Assembly (NCBI GenBank): GCA_021432605.1
Contig: MU271147.1
Location: 2,170,001 to 2,234,000 of the forward strand
Origin: Coniochaeta sp. PMI_546
Taxonomy: Eukaryota; Ascomycota; Sordariomycetes; Coniochaetales; Coniochaetaceae
DNA: 64,000 nucleotides
Direction of reading: 5' to 3'
Positions within the stretch are counted from its first letter, which is position 1; each line of letters begins with the position of its first letter. The notes below the pieces were generated by a model, which saw only the letters and a program-made list of their open reading frames with translations, was not told where the DNA came from and ran no database searches. This document shows positions 11,050 to 22,615 of this stretch, piece after piece. A program made the translations under genes and the position numbers.

Positions 11050-11815
11050 AGTGATGGTTACTCCGAAGTCAGGTATGTAAAGCACGTAATGAAGCGACGA
11101 TTGATTCTATTTTGTTGATCCAAATTTCTTTCCAATACCGTCTGTAACTTAACTTCTGCGGTGTCTCAAGGTGGAAAGCCAAATCACCACAGTGAAGTTG
11201 CTGGTGGCGTGCTGTGGCGCTTACATCATAGCCGTTCTTGCCCACCACTGTCTACATAGTACTGTCGATCCAAGCCTGCCAATTCAATTGTCGTGATCTG
11301 GGAAAGGAGCCATCTCGACCTCCAAAGCATAGCCTGCTTCTGCCATACAATTTCAGTCTCAAACCAGTCCCTTACAAACACTGCACGGCGATAACGGATT
11401 GCAGGCAGGCGTCATACTTGATCCACGCCACACCCTGAATCTGCTCGTTGAGGTTGCACTTCGCATATTATTCTGACCATGTGCCCCGAAACGCCATGCG
11501 CTGATTCGCCTTGCCGGCGTGGGATGCGCGTGGGTGCAGTGATGCACAGTTTTGTTGCCGAGCCAACATATCATTGCACTCTCATCTTTAACTGTCACCC
11601 TCTCTTTGCGTCATTCTGTGTAGCTTGACTGGCTTCATATTTGATACCGTTCTCTACAATGGCATGAAAGCATCCTGGCATTTTCATATTGGAACCCTTA
11701 AAGTTGGGGGATTTCGGAGGAAGCGTCAATTGCCCAATTGATGAGCTACACCAAGCGGTGAAGGCCAGCCTTACTCTTACCAAAGCAGCAGGTCTGCCAG
11801 CAGTCACCAATTTCA
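11050..11815. other. Intergenic between divergent SDR and membrane-protein genes
   Basis: About 770 bp separating divergently transcribed genes, so it should hold both promoters. I see no clear element. A non-coding 5' exon of the downstream membrane-protein gene cannot be excluded. Confidence 0.5.
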
Positions 11816-13077
11816 ATGATGGGCTTCCCAAACTGGACAGTTGAGCCCATCCCCGGCGTCTCCCTCAGCGCCGGCGGCCTGCTCGCCCTCGCCGACCTCT
11901 CCACCATAGCCCAACGCACCGCCATAGCCGGCGGCTCCAGCTGGCTCGACAGCATCGTCCTCGTCCCAGGTCTGCACTACAACCAAGCGGCAGACCAGCT
12001 GACCGGAAACACCCCCCCTTCACTCCTCAGCGCCGTCGAGACGCTGCAAGACGGCCAGTCCCTGACCTTTCCCATCCGCAATGCCGCGACGGCCAACTAC
12101 ATCCGCCGCATCGCCCGTCCGGGCCAGACGGTCACGCTGGACGTGGGCTGCCTGCCGAACGCAAGGTCGAGGTTCCGGCTCAAGAGGAGCCAGAGCGGAA
12201 AGCATGCCACGCTGTATGCGGACGACGACATGCCCGACCTAGGATGGGTGAGCCACGCTCTGTATCTGGCCTCGCCAGTATTGACGCTCGTGGCGTTTGC
12301 GTTTATGGTGGTGTTGAGGGACTGTGAGGCACCTGTTTGACTCCTTTTCGTGTACCTCTTCACTAACGCACTCCAGGGTGGAGTCTCGCCAGCCTAGTAG
12401 GCCTAATGCTCGCCCGCGTGCTCAACATATGGGTCATCAAGCAGCGCTCTCGGCCAGCACCCCCTCATCACCCCCACCCACAACCCCCGTCATCCACCAC
12501 CTCTTCCTCCCCGGACAGGTCCCCCGACCCCTCGCACCGGCTGACCGAGTACCTCATCTCCCTGGACTCCTCCTCTCCCGCCAAGATCCGCCTGAGGGGC
12601 ACACCGGACGATCTGGCAGCCATCACCTCCCAGGCCTGGCTGCGGGCCAAGACGCACGTGGAGGGCTACCTCGAGGCAGCCGCCAAGCTGATCGTCTATC
12701 TCGTCGCCTGTCTGAGCGGCAACATGACGCAGGTCGGGGCGCTGATCTTCATGGCCCTGCTGCTCCTCTCTGCCGGCTTGCTGGCGCTGAGCAACGCGCA
12801 TGCGAAGGGGTATCGCATGAACGGGCGGGTGGCTGCGGTGCTACCGGACGGGGACGAGGGGGAAAAGAGGAAGGCGATAGACGGGGTTAAGGGCGACCCG
12901 CCTTATCCGGTTAAGAAGGGCGAGGACGGGGAGGAGGAAGATGTGAGGACGGGTAGTTGGCCGGGGAGCAGTGATTTCAGTGGATATACTGGGATGGATG
13001 ATTGGGCTGAGAAAGGGCAGGTTGGGGGCCGGGTTGGGGAGAAACGGCCTTTCGATAAGGCAGTTCAGTTTCAGTGA
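11816..13077 (+). CDS. Conserved fungal multi-pass membrane protein, function unknown
   Basis: Two exons, 11816-12323 and 12377-13077, with a 53-bp intron (GTGAGG, branch CTAAC, CTCCAG), give 402 residues. The splice creates LRD|WWSLASLVGLMLARVLN. Hydrophobic segments are visible near residues 14-28 (weak), 143-162 (SHALYLASPVLTLVAFAFMV), 170-185, and 285-310 (a helix pair around LIVYLVACLS and ALIFMALLLLSAGLLALS). A Pro/Ser-rich loop precedes the last pair, and the C-terminal tail is charged and hydrophilic. The N-terminal half (SSWLDSIVLVPGLHYNQAAD) looks like a conserved uncharacterised fungal family; I know no function. Two ATGs in a row at 11816 and 11819 make the exact start uncertain. 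It is convergent with the sedolisin gene 287 bp away. Confidence 0.85.
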
Positions 13078-13364
13078 CTGATATTTTTTTCTCCTTTCTT
13101 GGGGCGAGCTTGTCTTTGGGGAGTTGAGGCGTTGCGGGGAAGCTGGACCTTCGTGGGACTCCAGCGGCAGGGCCGGAAGTAGAGCAAAGGACATGGCGTT
13201 ATGATCATAAGGCGGATAGACGCCCCTAAATACCCAAGAATATACCTTACATAGACTCCTACATTCCAACAACCGACAGATTTGTCAAGTGCCTAGATGC
13301 ACAACGCCTTGGCCCGGACCTCCTTCATGTCATTATCGTGACCTACACTCTCTGCCCCCAACGA

Positions 13365-15463
13365 TTACGGCAAGGAGAGGAAAAGAGCTTCCATTGCTGG
13401 GTAATTCGGAGTTCTGTAGCACATGTCAGATATCCCCAGTCTCAGTATCAAGTCCACGGGAACAACCAGACTCACCCGAGACCAGTCAACGGATCCCAAC
13501 CCTCCACGGCGGAGAACCCATCCGTCCCGCAACCAGGATTGTTCCCATTCGTAACGTCGTTCAGCACCTGCGGGTTCGCATACAAAGTCGGATCTAGATC
13601 TCCGCGTCAGTAACGATAAAAGCAGAAAGCGCGCCCGAGACCAGCCAGTATCACTCCAAACATACTAATAAACCCAACCGGCCCTTTCCCAGCCGCAATT
13701 CTCTTCTCGTTAATCAAGCTGATCAAGCTCGCAAACACCGGCGCGCTCGCCGACGTCCCAAAGCTCAGACTAAACTTGTCATTCACCGCCGTCAGATAAT
13801 TGGCCCCATTGGCAGACACGTCCGGGAATCCGCGCACCAGGCGGCTATTGTTGAACCTCTCGGCCCCGTAAGGCGGGGCGCTCTGTTCGAAATATGCATC
13901 GACGGCAGCCTTCTGGTAGTCCGGCAGGGCGAAGACGTTGGAGAACCCGCCGCCGCTGAAGATGACGTCCTGGCAGGCGCTCTCGGGGGTGCGCACCGAA
14001 GAGCCGTTGAGAATCTGCGTGGCGCCGACGGAGGTGACGTAGGGGCACGTGCCCGGGAAGGAAGGGTTGAAGATGCCGTCGGTGCCGTTGTTGAAGGCCA
14101 GGCTCAGGGGGTCGATGCACTGCCCGCCGTTGCCGGCCACGCCATAGTCGCCCGAGGAGTAGACCGTGGTGACACCCATGAGGCCGAGCTTCATGTACTC
14201 GTTGCACTGCCTCTGCTCGTAGCGCGCGCCGAGGTCGGCCTCGTTGTAGCCGTAGGAGGTGGAGATGACCTTGGTGGCGGCGAAGCCGCCGCAGCCGACG
14301 GAGCTGGGGTACTGGCTGTCGACGTTGGGGTCTTTGCTGTTGCCGCCCTCGAAGGTGCAGTACGAGGCGTCGATGGAGTCGAGGAAGTTGTTGAAGCTGG
14401 CGCCTTGCACTAGGTCGCCTACCTGGTACAGGGTGGCGCGCTGAGGGTAGATGAGGGCCATGGCGAATTCGAGGTCGAGGGCGGACTCGCCGTTGAAGTT
14501 GAAGCTTTGGTTCTGGGTCTGGAGGACTCCGTTGTCGACTAGGTTGACGATGGGCGCCTGCCCGACTAGCGACGGCTCGAACTGCTCGAAGAAGATGTCG
14601 AGGTCTTTTTGGAGGAAGGCTTGGGGCGTGTACTCGACGATGCCCAGCGTGTTGTTTGACGCAGCAAGGGAGCCGGGCGGCGTAGCGTAGAGGGCCCGGA
14701 GGCAGGCTGGTGTGATCATCTGATCGCATTCTGCAAGGCTCACCAGCGCATTGGTGATGGTTGCGCCCTGCTTCGGACCAAAGCCGCTGTTGGGGCTGCC
14801 CAGGATGCCGTGCTCGGGGATCTGCCGCCGCTGGACCATCCGTTTCTTGAGTTCGCCGTCTTGATCCTCCGAGAGAGGAACGTTCTTGTTCGTCCTGTCG
14901 TGCCCGAGACGCTGGTCGAAGTGGACGGTTGGCGTGATCAGGTCGATGTGCTCCACCAGGTGGTCCGGGACGTGATACTTGTCGCACGCTAGGTGGTGGT
15001 GGCCGAGTGTGTCGTGTTTATAGACGTGGTACTCGGTTTTGAGAAGCCTCTCGACCTCTGCAACTGTTGCATTCAGGGTGATCCAAGTCTTGGAGCTCGA
15101 CAACTTAGCCCGGCTCGGCTGGATGCCCTCGGCCTCTAGCCATTCCATCACCAGATCGACAGACTCTTGCTTTGGAGAGAACATCTCCACAACCTTCTCT
15201 GGCGACCAGTGCTTGCCGTACGAGTCGGAGTCCGGATGGGAGACATCGTAGATGAACTCCTCCGCCCGGTCGAGGTTCCTTTGCGTGAGGCCAATCCGGA
15301 CTGGCAGAATCTTGGACCGCTGGAGTCGACTTGTCTTGAACCAGTTCCTCCGGGCAACTGGCTTCTCCTCGTGGACGACATGCTTGGTGGCCCTCCTCAG
15401 CGGCTTGGCTTCGACAGCTACCGCCAGGGTAGCTAGAAGACCGAGGAACGTACTGAGCCGCAT
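13365..15463 (-). CDS. Secreted sedolisin (S53) / tripeptidyl-peptidase-type protease
   Basis: Three exons, 15463-13666, 13593-13476 and 13413-13365, give 654 residues. A signal peptide (MRLSTFLGLLATLAVAVEA) leads into a pro-kumamolisin propeptide (about 30-200; VPDHLVEHIDLITPTVHF near its end). The sedolisin catalytic domain follows. The Glu/Asp pair lies in ESALDLEFAMAL and the catalytic Ser in SFGTSASAPVFASL. The calcium-binding C-terminus (DVTNGNNPGC...GWDPLTGLGTPNY) is only obtained after splicing the last two introns, 72 and 62 bp, which confirms the model. The enzyme acts outside the cell or in the vacuole, at acid pH, removing peptides from protein N-termini. Exo- versus endopeptidase specificity cannot be read from the sequence. 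Confidence 0.95.
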
Positions 15464-16216
15464 CTTGGCTGGTGTCTCACTCCAGCTTCGCCAAGGTTTC
15501 CGTCACCGACACGACATCAACGACTCCTCAGCATCTGAGTCGGAAATGTCGCCCTGTTATGGGCCACATAGTCCATACCAGACTGAGGGAAACCCCCACA
15601 CGGAAGAAGAAAGGAAGGTATAGCCTCTTCGGAACGATCACGAAAAAACTTGAAACCGGTTTCATCACGATATGGAGCCGCAGGTTCGGGTCGAGTAAGA
15701 TCCAGTAAGATTTGTGAGCATCAGCTAGGTTGTCCTATTGACCATAGGGAAGCACAATAACTCGGGTCTCTCATGAAGGTCTAGTTGTCCATACTGGCGG
15801 AGACAAACGTCGACAAACGCCATCCCCTAGTCTAAGCGAACACATACAACGAATTATATCGAGGCTGTTCGTATCTTTTTACTTGTTGATGCCACACGGC
15901 ATGGCATTGCGAAGAGCATCAAACACTTCGACGCTCAGGTATTCCATGCTGCTGACTTCAGGCGCTGTCTCCACAAAACATCCACCGTCAATGCAGATAA
16001 CAACTTCAATGCGAATGCAAAGATGGGAGATATCCAGCGTTGCGAGTATGCTCAATCTGATCATTGTCACCGGAAGGATGGACGTTGCGAATTCTTTATT
16101 CTGTTCGACTCGGTTGTCGGGTCTTTTCCGGGTGGGGGGTAAGACTCGTACCCTGAGACGACGAATCCGCCGGGCGGACCAAGCTCTGAACATCCCGATC
16201 GAAGCTGAAACACCTC
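15464..16216. other. Intergenic (sedolisin promoter, IPI3 3' flank)
   Basis: About 750 bp. Both neighbours are on the minus strand. No gene or repeat recognised; short ORFs lack family features. Confidence 0.55.
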
Positions 16217-17585
16217 CTAGGTGTGAGCCGATTTTGATAGTTGAAGCTGGAGCGTTTGCTTCTGTAGGGCTCGCTGCTCATTAATGATTTCCCATAGCTC
16301 CTCATTTTCCTTTGCCAATTCCTGCTCCCTTCCGCTTTCGGCTGTCGGTTGCTGCAACGCTGCGACAGCATCTTCAAGTACAGTTTGTGAGAACCCTGGG
16401 GTATTTAAGAGGGCGTTGAACCTCGTCTGCGCACTTATATCGGAGGTAAACTGGGCTGCAAGGGTATAAGTTCGCTCTGCCTGATTAGGCTTGATAATGG
16501 TCGGAGCCACAATGAGCTTGGTTTCTGGAAACGGTGAGAGAAAGACGATATTTGTGACGGCAGCGTTGAGGTTTGCAATCTCGACGGGCGTCTTGTTGTC
16601 GGCCACATCCCACTTCAGGATCTGGCCCTTGGGATGGCCAGTGAGTAGCTGGGTGCCATCATAGCTCACGGCGAGGCACGACGCCGGGCCGGCATCTGAA
16701 GGCATAGCTCCAAAAGGAGAGGATACCTGCACAACGGTCGAAGGATCCTCTGCACTAGGTCCTAGCAGAGGCTTCTCGGCGAAGAACTCGACGAGGTACA
16801 GAGAGCCATCCTCGCATGAGCTGAATAGGGCCCTAGAGGCGGGATCCAAAGCCACGCAAAGAGGGAAGCTTGGGAAAAGCAGAGATCGGAGCACATCGCC
16901 AGATCGATAGTTCCAGATGATACAGGACTTGTCCTTGCTGGCAGAGACACAGATGCTCGTGTCCGGGTTGGAGTCCTTGCTGGCAGCAAGGGAAGTAATG
17001 GCCGCTCTGTGGTTGGGCAGACTGCGTTCTGGTTCGTGGTCTTCCCCTGCGTCGAGATCTAGGAGCTGAGCCAGCGACCATACGTGGATGTCTGAATCGT
17101 CAGATCCTGAGATAATGTGATAGGGTGTCGCCACCACACATGACACAGCTTGAACGTGCCTTGGTGGTGTTGACACTAGTCTACCCGTAGTAGTCTATGA
17201 CCAAGTTAGCTGGAGCGATTAAACGACGTCTACAGGTTTTTCCACTTACCTCCCAAAGCATGAGCCGTCCTTCCGCAGTACCTGCAACGAGTACGTCACC
17301 GGCTAACGTCAAACATCGAATCCTCTCCGGAAAAGCCACGAAAGCCTCCTGGTTACCGCGTTGCCGGGAGTAGACATGCACATAGGCTTTCTCGTGCTGG
17401 GCGGCGTACACGTGTGTGTCATTGACGGCAATGCAGTTCACTGGAACTGAACTTTTCTTAAAGGCACCGGTCACGGAATAGCTTGGGCTCAGAACCTGCG
17501 TCCAGATGCCGACATCCTTGGCGATAGCGGTAGTGTTCGACAGTGCCGGTCCACAGATGGACGAGATAAACTTTTCGTCCAACAT
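16217..17585 (-). CDS. IPI3: Ipi3 (WDR18-like) WD-repeat subunit of the Rix1 complex
   Basis: Two exons, 17585-17250 and 17194-16217, joined by a 55-bp phase-0 intron (GTAAGT, branch CTAAC, CATAG), give 437 residues. WD/beta-propeller repeats run through most of the protein. Visible blades include VAGTAEGRLMLWE, IISGSDDSDIHVWSL, VSASKDKSCIIWNY, FSSCEDGSLYLVEF and LLTGHPKGQILKWDV. The start MLDEKFISSICGP and the C-terminal coiled coil rich in Glu/Gln (EQELAKENEELWEIINEQ) are typical of Ipi3. In yeast the Rix1-Ipi1-Ipi3 complex works in the nucleolus and nucleoplasm on ITS2 processing and 60S export, and also associates with pre-replicative complexes. It is divergent from the CFEM gene. Confidence 0.92.
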
Positions 17586-18095
17586 CCCAGCCCTTGGTGT
17601 GATCCTCTCGGGGATCCTCTATGAGATCCTGCTCAGAAGTAGCGGCAGCCGTCACTCGTAGAAGGGACCTGCGTTGCGTAGCCTGTGAAGAATGATGTGA
17701 AGTTGAATTTGAACTAGACCCTGAGTGGAAAGATAGTCTAATATAAGAAAAGTTTCATCCAATCTCTGTGATCTTGATATCGAGCCTCGAGTCTGTCGAT
17801 GTCTGCATTTTGCGTCCCATGTCGAGAACATTGGGCGAGAAACTTTATTGTGGGTCCCCATTCAGAAGAGGCTTGGGCACAGTCATTTCAGTTGCTTATC
17901 GGAGCTGATCCGAATCCATGGAAACGGGAGCTACCCCGGAAGCTATTGGAGCTATTGGAGCTATTGACACCCTAAATGAACCAATAAATAGCCTGTCCCT
18001 TCTTTCCCCCAGGACCTTCGTGCTTGGCATCTCTTCTCACTCCAGTTTCGGTCCCTTTCAACATCTACAACTGTTCATCCTCCACCATCAGCACA
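17586..18095. promoter_or_regulatory. Divergent promoter region IPI3 / CFEM with tandem CCAAT boxes
   Basis: 510 bp between two divergent starts. A 9-bp unit CTATTGGAG is repeated near 17943-17967, giving inverted CCAAT boxes at 17945-17949 and 17954-17958. A forward CCAAT lies at 17981-17985 and overlaps an AATAAATA TATA-like run, about 110 bp before the CFEM ATG. Binding by the CCAAT complex is an inference from the motif. Confidence 0.55.
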
Positions 18096-18797
18096 ATGAA
18101 GGCCGCTATTATCCTTGCTGTCGCTGGTCTGGTTGCTGGCCAGAACCTTTCGGGAGAGCCAGCATGCGCGGTAAGCATCGCAGTACTTGTTTTGACGTCT
18201 CCCCTCAGCAACGCTCAGCTAAACAGTTCATAGACCTCGTGTCTTTCAAGTGCCATAAGCAAGGCCGGCTGTAAACTGGACGACCAGGCCTGCCAATGCG
18301 GCCCCACTCAAAGGTAACCATCATCACAGAGACTGGCCGGCTACTTACTAACTCGTGCCGACAGCGCAATCGGTTCCCTGGCTGCGCCTTGCCTGATCGG
18401 AGCCTGCGCCGCCTCAGATCTCATCATCGCGGCGACCGTTGGCTCCAAGCTATGCGCTATCTATAGCTCGGGCCTCGCTTCCGCCACCACCACGTCTTCA
18501 GGCAGCCCCTCCAGCACCATGGTCATCACCACCACCAGCGTCAGCACCAGCACCAGCACCAGCACTTCCTCGAGCTCCAGCGAGTCGACTTCCACCAGCA
18601 CGGTGACGAGCAGCCCCTCCACCACGTCAAGCAGCAAAACTTCCAGCTCAGGGAGCTCGAGCGGTACCGGCGCCGCGGCTTCTACCACCAGTACCAGCAC
18701 GAGGGCTTCAACGGTGAGCGGTAACCTGGCGGCGGCTGCTACGCCAGTCTTTTTCGGTGCGCTGGCGGCTGTGATGGGTGTTGTGGCTGCTTTGTAG
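18096..18797 (+). CDS. CFEM-domain GPI-anchored surface protein
   Basis: Three exons, 18096-18170, 18234-18313 and 18365-18797, give 195 residues. Signal peptide MKAAIILAVAGLVAGQ, then one CFEM domain with all eight cysteines (PAC, TSC, GC, AC, QC, PC, AC and LC contexts). An Asp before the third/fourth Cys block (LDDQACQC) matches the axial heme ligand of the Rbt5/Csa2 type. A Ser/Thr-rich stalk of about 85 residues follows, typical of O-mannosylated wall proteins. The C-terminal hydrophobic tail (FFGALAAVMGVVAAL) fits a GPI signal. It is not visible as one open frame because both introns interrupt the CFEM domain. Roles in heme/iron uptake or wall structure are known for the family; which applies here is unknown. 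Confidence 0.93.
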
Positions 18798-19494
18798 GAA
18801 AATACGCCCTGCGAGCATTTGGACTTTGTTGTCGCAACCGGGAAAAGTATACGACCTTGTTTGGAAATGAAAGCGATATCATTTGCGTGTTTGTTCCTGT
18901 TCAGGATAATGTAGAAGTTGTCTCTTCTAGGAGATTTACTTCTTAGGTGTGCCCATTGTAATCGATTTATTCCAGACCACTGTGCCAGATGAGTTGGTGT
19001 TGTGATGTGACGCTCGGCTTGACTGAGCTCATCTTGTTCGCGTTGGTAGCTACTGCCTCGCTGTCCAGGTTATGGTCGGCTATTTGCAAGCCGAACAGAT
19101 GACCTGCCAGCCTGCCTGGTAGTTCATCATCGTCGCTGAGGGAGCTTCGTGGGACTGGTAGCATCAGTCACTAGACCACTCCGCAGCAGTAAAGCAGGTC
19201 GGTATTTAGCCATCCATGTCGGTAGCTACCGCACGACAATCCGGAGCAAAAGTTCAAAAAGACATTGCCTGGGCTCGAGCCTGAGATTGCGTTCCCTTTC
19301 TCCGTGTCATTTGGTTCTGGCCTACTGGATATTATGATTACCACCAGCTACACAGTGAGAGAATTAGTGGAATTGAACATACGGTCCTCTGGTGCCCGTC
19401 GCTCCAAAAGCAGACCAAGCCATGTTATCCCCGCGGTCATCATGTTTCTCATCATTCGTGGTATTGTCGATTCGAATTCGCCGTGCCCATATCG
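18798..19494. other. Intergenic, convergent 3' ends
   Basis: About 700 bp between converging genes. Nothing recognised beyond presumed 3' UTRs. Confidence 0.55.
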
Positions 19495-20721
19495 TCATGC
19501 CCACCTGTCCGCGGGTGATGGACCGCCACTAACTGCCACTGCCAGCGACTCCGCCCTGTTTGCAGCCTGTTCGAGGACAGCTGCGGTCGCGCTGGCTCGC
19601 CTAGCATCGTCATCGGTCGCCGGAGGCAGCTCCAGGTCGACCAGCCACGGGATATGCCGGGGCTCGTAGGCAATGTTGACAATGGCGCTGTTGACGAAAA
19701 GCGTATCCTTGCCATGCTCGAACGGCCTGGGAAGCTTGGAACAGTCCGTGCTCGAGCCCTCGCCTTCCCTAGGTAGACATAGATCCACGATTCGGGCACG
19801 TCTCTCCGCCCACTCGTTCCGTCTAGCCACCTTCTCCGTTCTGGTCTTCGGACTGTCCGTGCCCGTTCCTTCGAGAGTCTCCAGATCCTCAACCACCACC
19901 GAGTTCTCCTCATCCATACCGACGAGTTCACCTTCGACCCTCCACCGCTGAAGCTTCGCTCCCCATCCCTCATGAATGTGGCCGAAGCAATGCACCCTAG
20001 GCCGGGCCCTCGCCACAGCCTCAAGCAGATACCTGCACCCCGCCCTCTCCCCAAAAAGCGTCTTGTCCAGCACGCCCTTCGGCGGACCATGAGTGACAGC
20101 CACATCCGTCCCCTCCTCGATCCCAAAGACATGACGACCGTGGTACTGGAACGGCCACCCCCCATAAGAAGGCGTCCAGGGACTAGCGTACACCTTCAAC
20201 CGCGCCCCATTGCCCAGGACAAAATCATAGGTTCCCTCCTCGACGAGCACACGCACCCCGGCCTTCCGCGCATCGGCGATCATCCCCCTCACAACAGCGG
20301 GGTACCCTTTTCTCCTCTGCTTTAGTTCCCCTTCCGGCTCCCACCGCAGGTACCTGTTGACCCAGTACACCGGGTCGAGCGCCATGTCGTGGTTGCCGGG
20401 GATGGCGATCTTGAGCGGGGCGTCTAGGGAGGCGAGGAGGGAGAAGGTGGCGCTGTACTCGCGCAGTCCCGAGCCCTTTGTCAGGTCGCCGCAGTGGATG
20501 GCTACGTCGGCTGAGGGCAGGGGGTGGCGGAAGGCGGAGATGAAGACCAGGTCTGAGGTCGAGGAGATGGGTGGGTAGGCGTTGCTGGAGGTGGAGGAGA
20601 GGGTGCCGTCGCTGTCGTAGTGCAGTTCTTCTTCGGTTGATGGCGAGGGGGTGAGGCCGTGGGTGTCTGAGATCATGAGGATGCGGGTCTTGATGTTCGG
20701 GATGGGAGCCGGTGAGGACAT
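19495..20721 (-). CDS. Calcineurin-like metallophosphoesterase (MPPED/UPF0046-like)
   Basis: Single exon, 408 residues. Metal-binding motifs of the calcineurin-like fold appear in order: DTHG (ILMISDTHGL, about residue 18), GDLT (AIHCGDLTKGSG), the GNHD motif (IAIPGNHDMALD), VTHGPP (DVAVTHGPPKGVLD) and GHIH (HCFGHIHEGWG). Mammalian MPPED1/2 and bacterial relatives act as phosphodiesterases on cyclic nucleotides or related substrates. Fungal members are uncharacterised, so the substrate here is unknown. The C-terminal extension (about 270-408) is charged, carries a late conserved block (LFVNSAIVNIAYEPRHIPWLVDLELP) and ends in an Ala-rich tail. There is no signal peptide, which suggests a cytosolic enzyme. 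It is convergent with the CFEM gene. Confidence 0.92.
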   Translation of the reverse strand: MSSPAPIPNIKTRILMISDTHGLTPSPSTEEELHYDSDGTLSSTSSNAYPPISSTSDLVFISAFRHPLPSADVAIHCGDLTKGSGLREYSATFSLLASLDAPLKIAIPGNHDMALDPVYWVNRYLRWEPEGELKQRRKGYPAVVRGMIADARKAGVRVLVEEGTYDFVLGNGARLKVYASPWTPSYGGWPFQYHGRHVFGIEEGTDVAVTHGPPKGVLDKTLFGERAGCRYLLEAVARARPRVHCFGHIHEGWGAKLQRWRVEGELVGMDEENSVVVEDLETLEGTGTDSPKTRTEKVARRNEWAERRARIVDLCLPREGEGSSTDCSKLPRPFEHGKDTLFVNSAIVNIAYEPRHIPWLVDLELPPATDDDARRASATAAVLEQAANRAESLAVAVSGGPSPADRWA

Positions 20722-21837
20722 AGCTGACGTTGTGGATTGTGCCTGACCTCGAGGATGAAAGGGAAAAGGTTGGAGGGCAGTCGACGTAAGAGGATTAGAT
20801 GAGATGGGACTTTACTGTGTTGACGATCTTTTTATGTGAACATGACAGTGTGTCTGCCTCGGGATGCACCTGCCTGTAGGCAGAAACCACGAGGTGCGTG
20901 ATGTGGGTCAGGCGTACATTGCTGTACCACAGAAGCAAACTGCATCTCTCTGGATTTGTAAATACCATGCTCGTCCCGTCAATAGCTTCAACATTTCCTA
21001 CTTGAATAGTAAGATCTGGAGGTGCTCAATCTTGTCATCGAAGTGACGGTATGGTAGCTCGTCGATAAGCGGCCCGATGCCGCAACGTTATTTCAACCTC
21101 GTCATTAAAGTCGGGGGCGACGATGGACAAACAACCTCAAGTGCCAACTCGCCTCCCTTATATCAATCCTGTTCCCTTTCAGATAGTGCAAAAAAAAGAG
21201 ACGCTCGGAGTGGTATATGTTCTACGCTGCGTCTGTATGGACGTCCAGCAAGCACCAGGCATTCAGTTGCCCCATGATATCTCGTCGCTCTCTCAATGCG
21301 ACTAGCGCCCATGAACTCTAGACGAGTATGACGACGTCACATTGTTCCTGTTAGGAGAGTCATCGCAAGTGGATGTTTCTCGCATATCTTCCTGGCTCTG
21401 ATTGCCATGGTCTTGAAGGACGGAGCTCTTATTATGTTGGTTGCGTTTACACACAACCAGCTGTAATGCAGCTCTTAACAATGAAGCCAATAGCCAAAAA
21501 AGACCTGCGCTTGATATTGTTCAAGAGTGCTCATGGGATCTGACACTTCGCATTTTCCCCGCTGCGATAGTTTGAGGTATAAAAGGTGGTATGAGAAGTA
21601 TGAATGGCATGGACGGCAAGTCACCTTGGAACACCTACTGCGAGTTCTGTTTGGAGACACTATGAGATATTCGTGGGCAAGAATACTGCAAAATCTATCT
21701 TCCATCTGTCTACGCTGCCCGCCCGCTCAGGAGAACCAGGAAGGCGTCACAAGATATCAAAGCATACCATGTATAGCATTTCTGAGAGGAGAGCTGAACT
21801 CTATAAGAGTACATTTTCACTTCTAAACCCAGACCAT
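20722..21837. other. Intergenic, 1.1 kb
   Basis: Promoter side of the metallophosphoesterase gene and 3' flank of the carbonic anhydrase gene. The several short ORFs have no recognisable motifs; I see no gene. Confidence 0.5.
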
Positions 21838-22615
21838 TTAGACGATCGTCTTCAACAACCCAGTCGCGATATCTAGCGAAAACCCGTGTATTGAGTCGGC
21901 CAGATCTTTCCGCAACAGTGGCGAGTTCCTGAGGAACGCCACATCGTCACGGACACTCTCCTCATCGCTATGGAGAGTACACATGAGCATCATCAACTAT
22001 AACATGGAGTGAAGTTATGCTTACTCGATAAAGATAGCAAGCGGAAGGGCGTCAATTGCCCTCGGATCGGTTCCAGGCACCTTTTTTAACTCCTGGCGGA
22101 CGGTGTCTTCAGATGCCCATGTAGAGCCACAATCTGGAGAGTTTGACTCAGGTATCAGCTCTTTTAAGTAATGGCTCGATATGTCACAGATTCGTCAGTA
22201 GGCTCACCTGTGTGATGAATGACATAGATGTGCTTGAAGCCCATCAATACATCTAGTGTGAGGATGTCCGGCATGCTGGCCTCCACGCGTCCGCCCAAGT
22301 TGCGTAAGATAACCATCTCCCCGGGTCTGGTGGCGAAGAAGTACGCTGGCTCACAGCGAGCGTCGGCGCATGTCACTGGGGCAATGGGTCAGGATGAGAA
22401 GCTATGTCCTCGAGTATGTGAGCCACTCACCGACTAGGATCTCGGGCGCGGGCCTGGCTTCCTTGGGGAGGGATCCTATATTATTGGGAGGTGCCTTGTG
22501 GGTTTGGGCCACAATTCTGGGAAGGGTTAGCTAGATGACCAGGCGAGGTTGCCTGCTATCGACATTACTTGTTGCGCTCGAGCAACTCGTCGAGTGTTGG
22601 CCGGTGACTTGACAT
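21838..22615 (-). CDS. Beta-class carbonic anhydrase family protein (short type)
   Basis: Five short exons, 22615-22569, 22516-22431, 22375-22208, 22133-22025 and 21967-21838, give 179 residues. No single open frame shows the gene; every splice is GT-AG and restores phase. The protein starts MSSHRPTLDELLERN. It has the beta-CA zinc and substrate motif VTCADARCEP (Cys, Asp, Arg) and the second zinc pair formed across intron 3, VIHHTDCGSTW (His-x-x-Cys). ILRNLGGRV after the first motif is the usual RNAGG-like strand. Family members convert CO2 to bicarbonate; a short set of fungal members is uncharacterised and could use CS2/COS-type substrates, as known for some beta-CA relatives. No targeting signal is seen. 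Activity is inferred from the intact ligands. Confidence 0.92.

Noticed and set aside
13845-14987. 380-codon minus-strand ORF
   Set aside because: Alternate frame of the sedolisin gene, Arg/Pro/His-rich, no family features.
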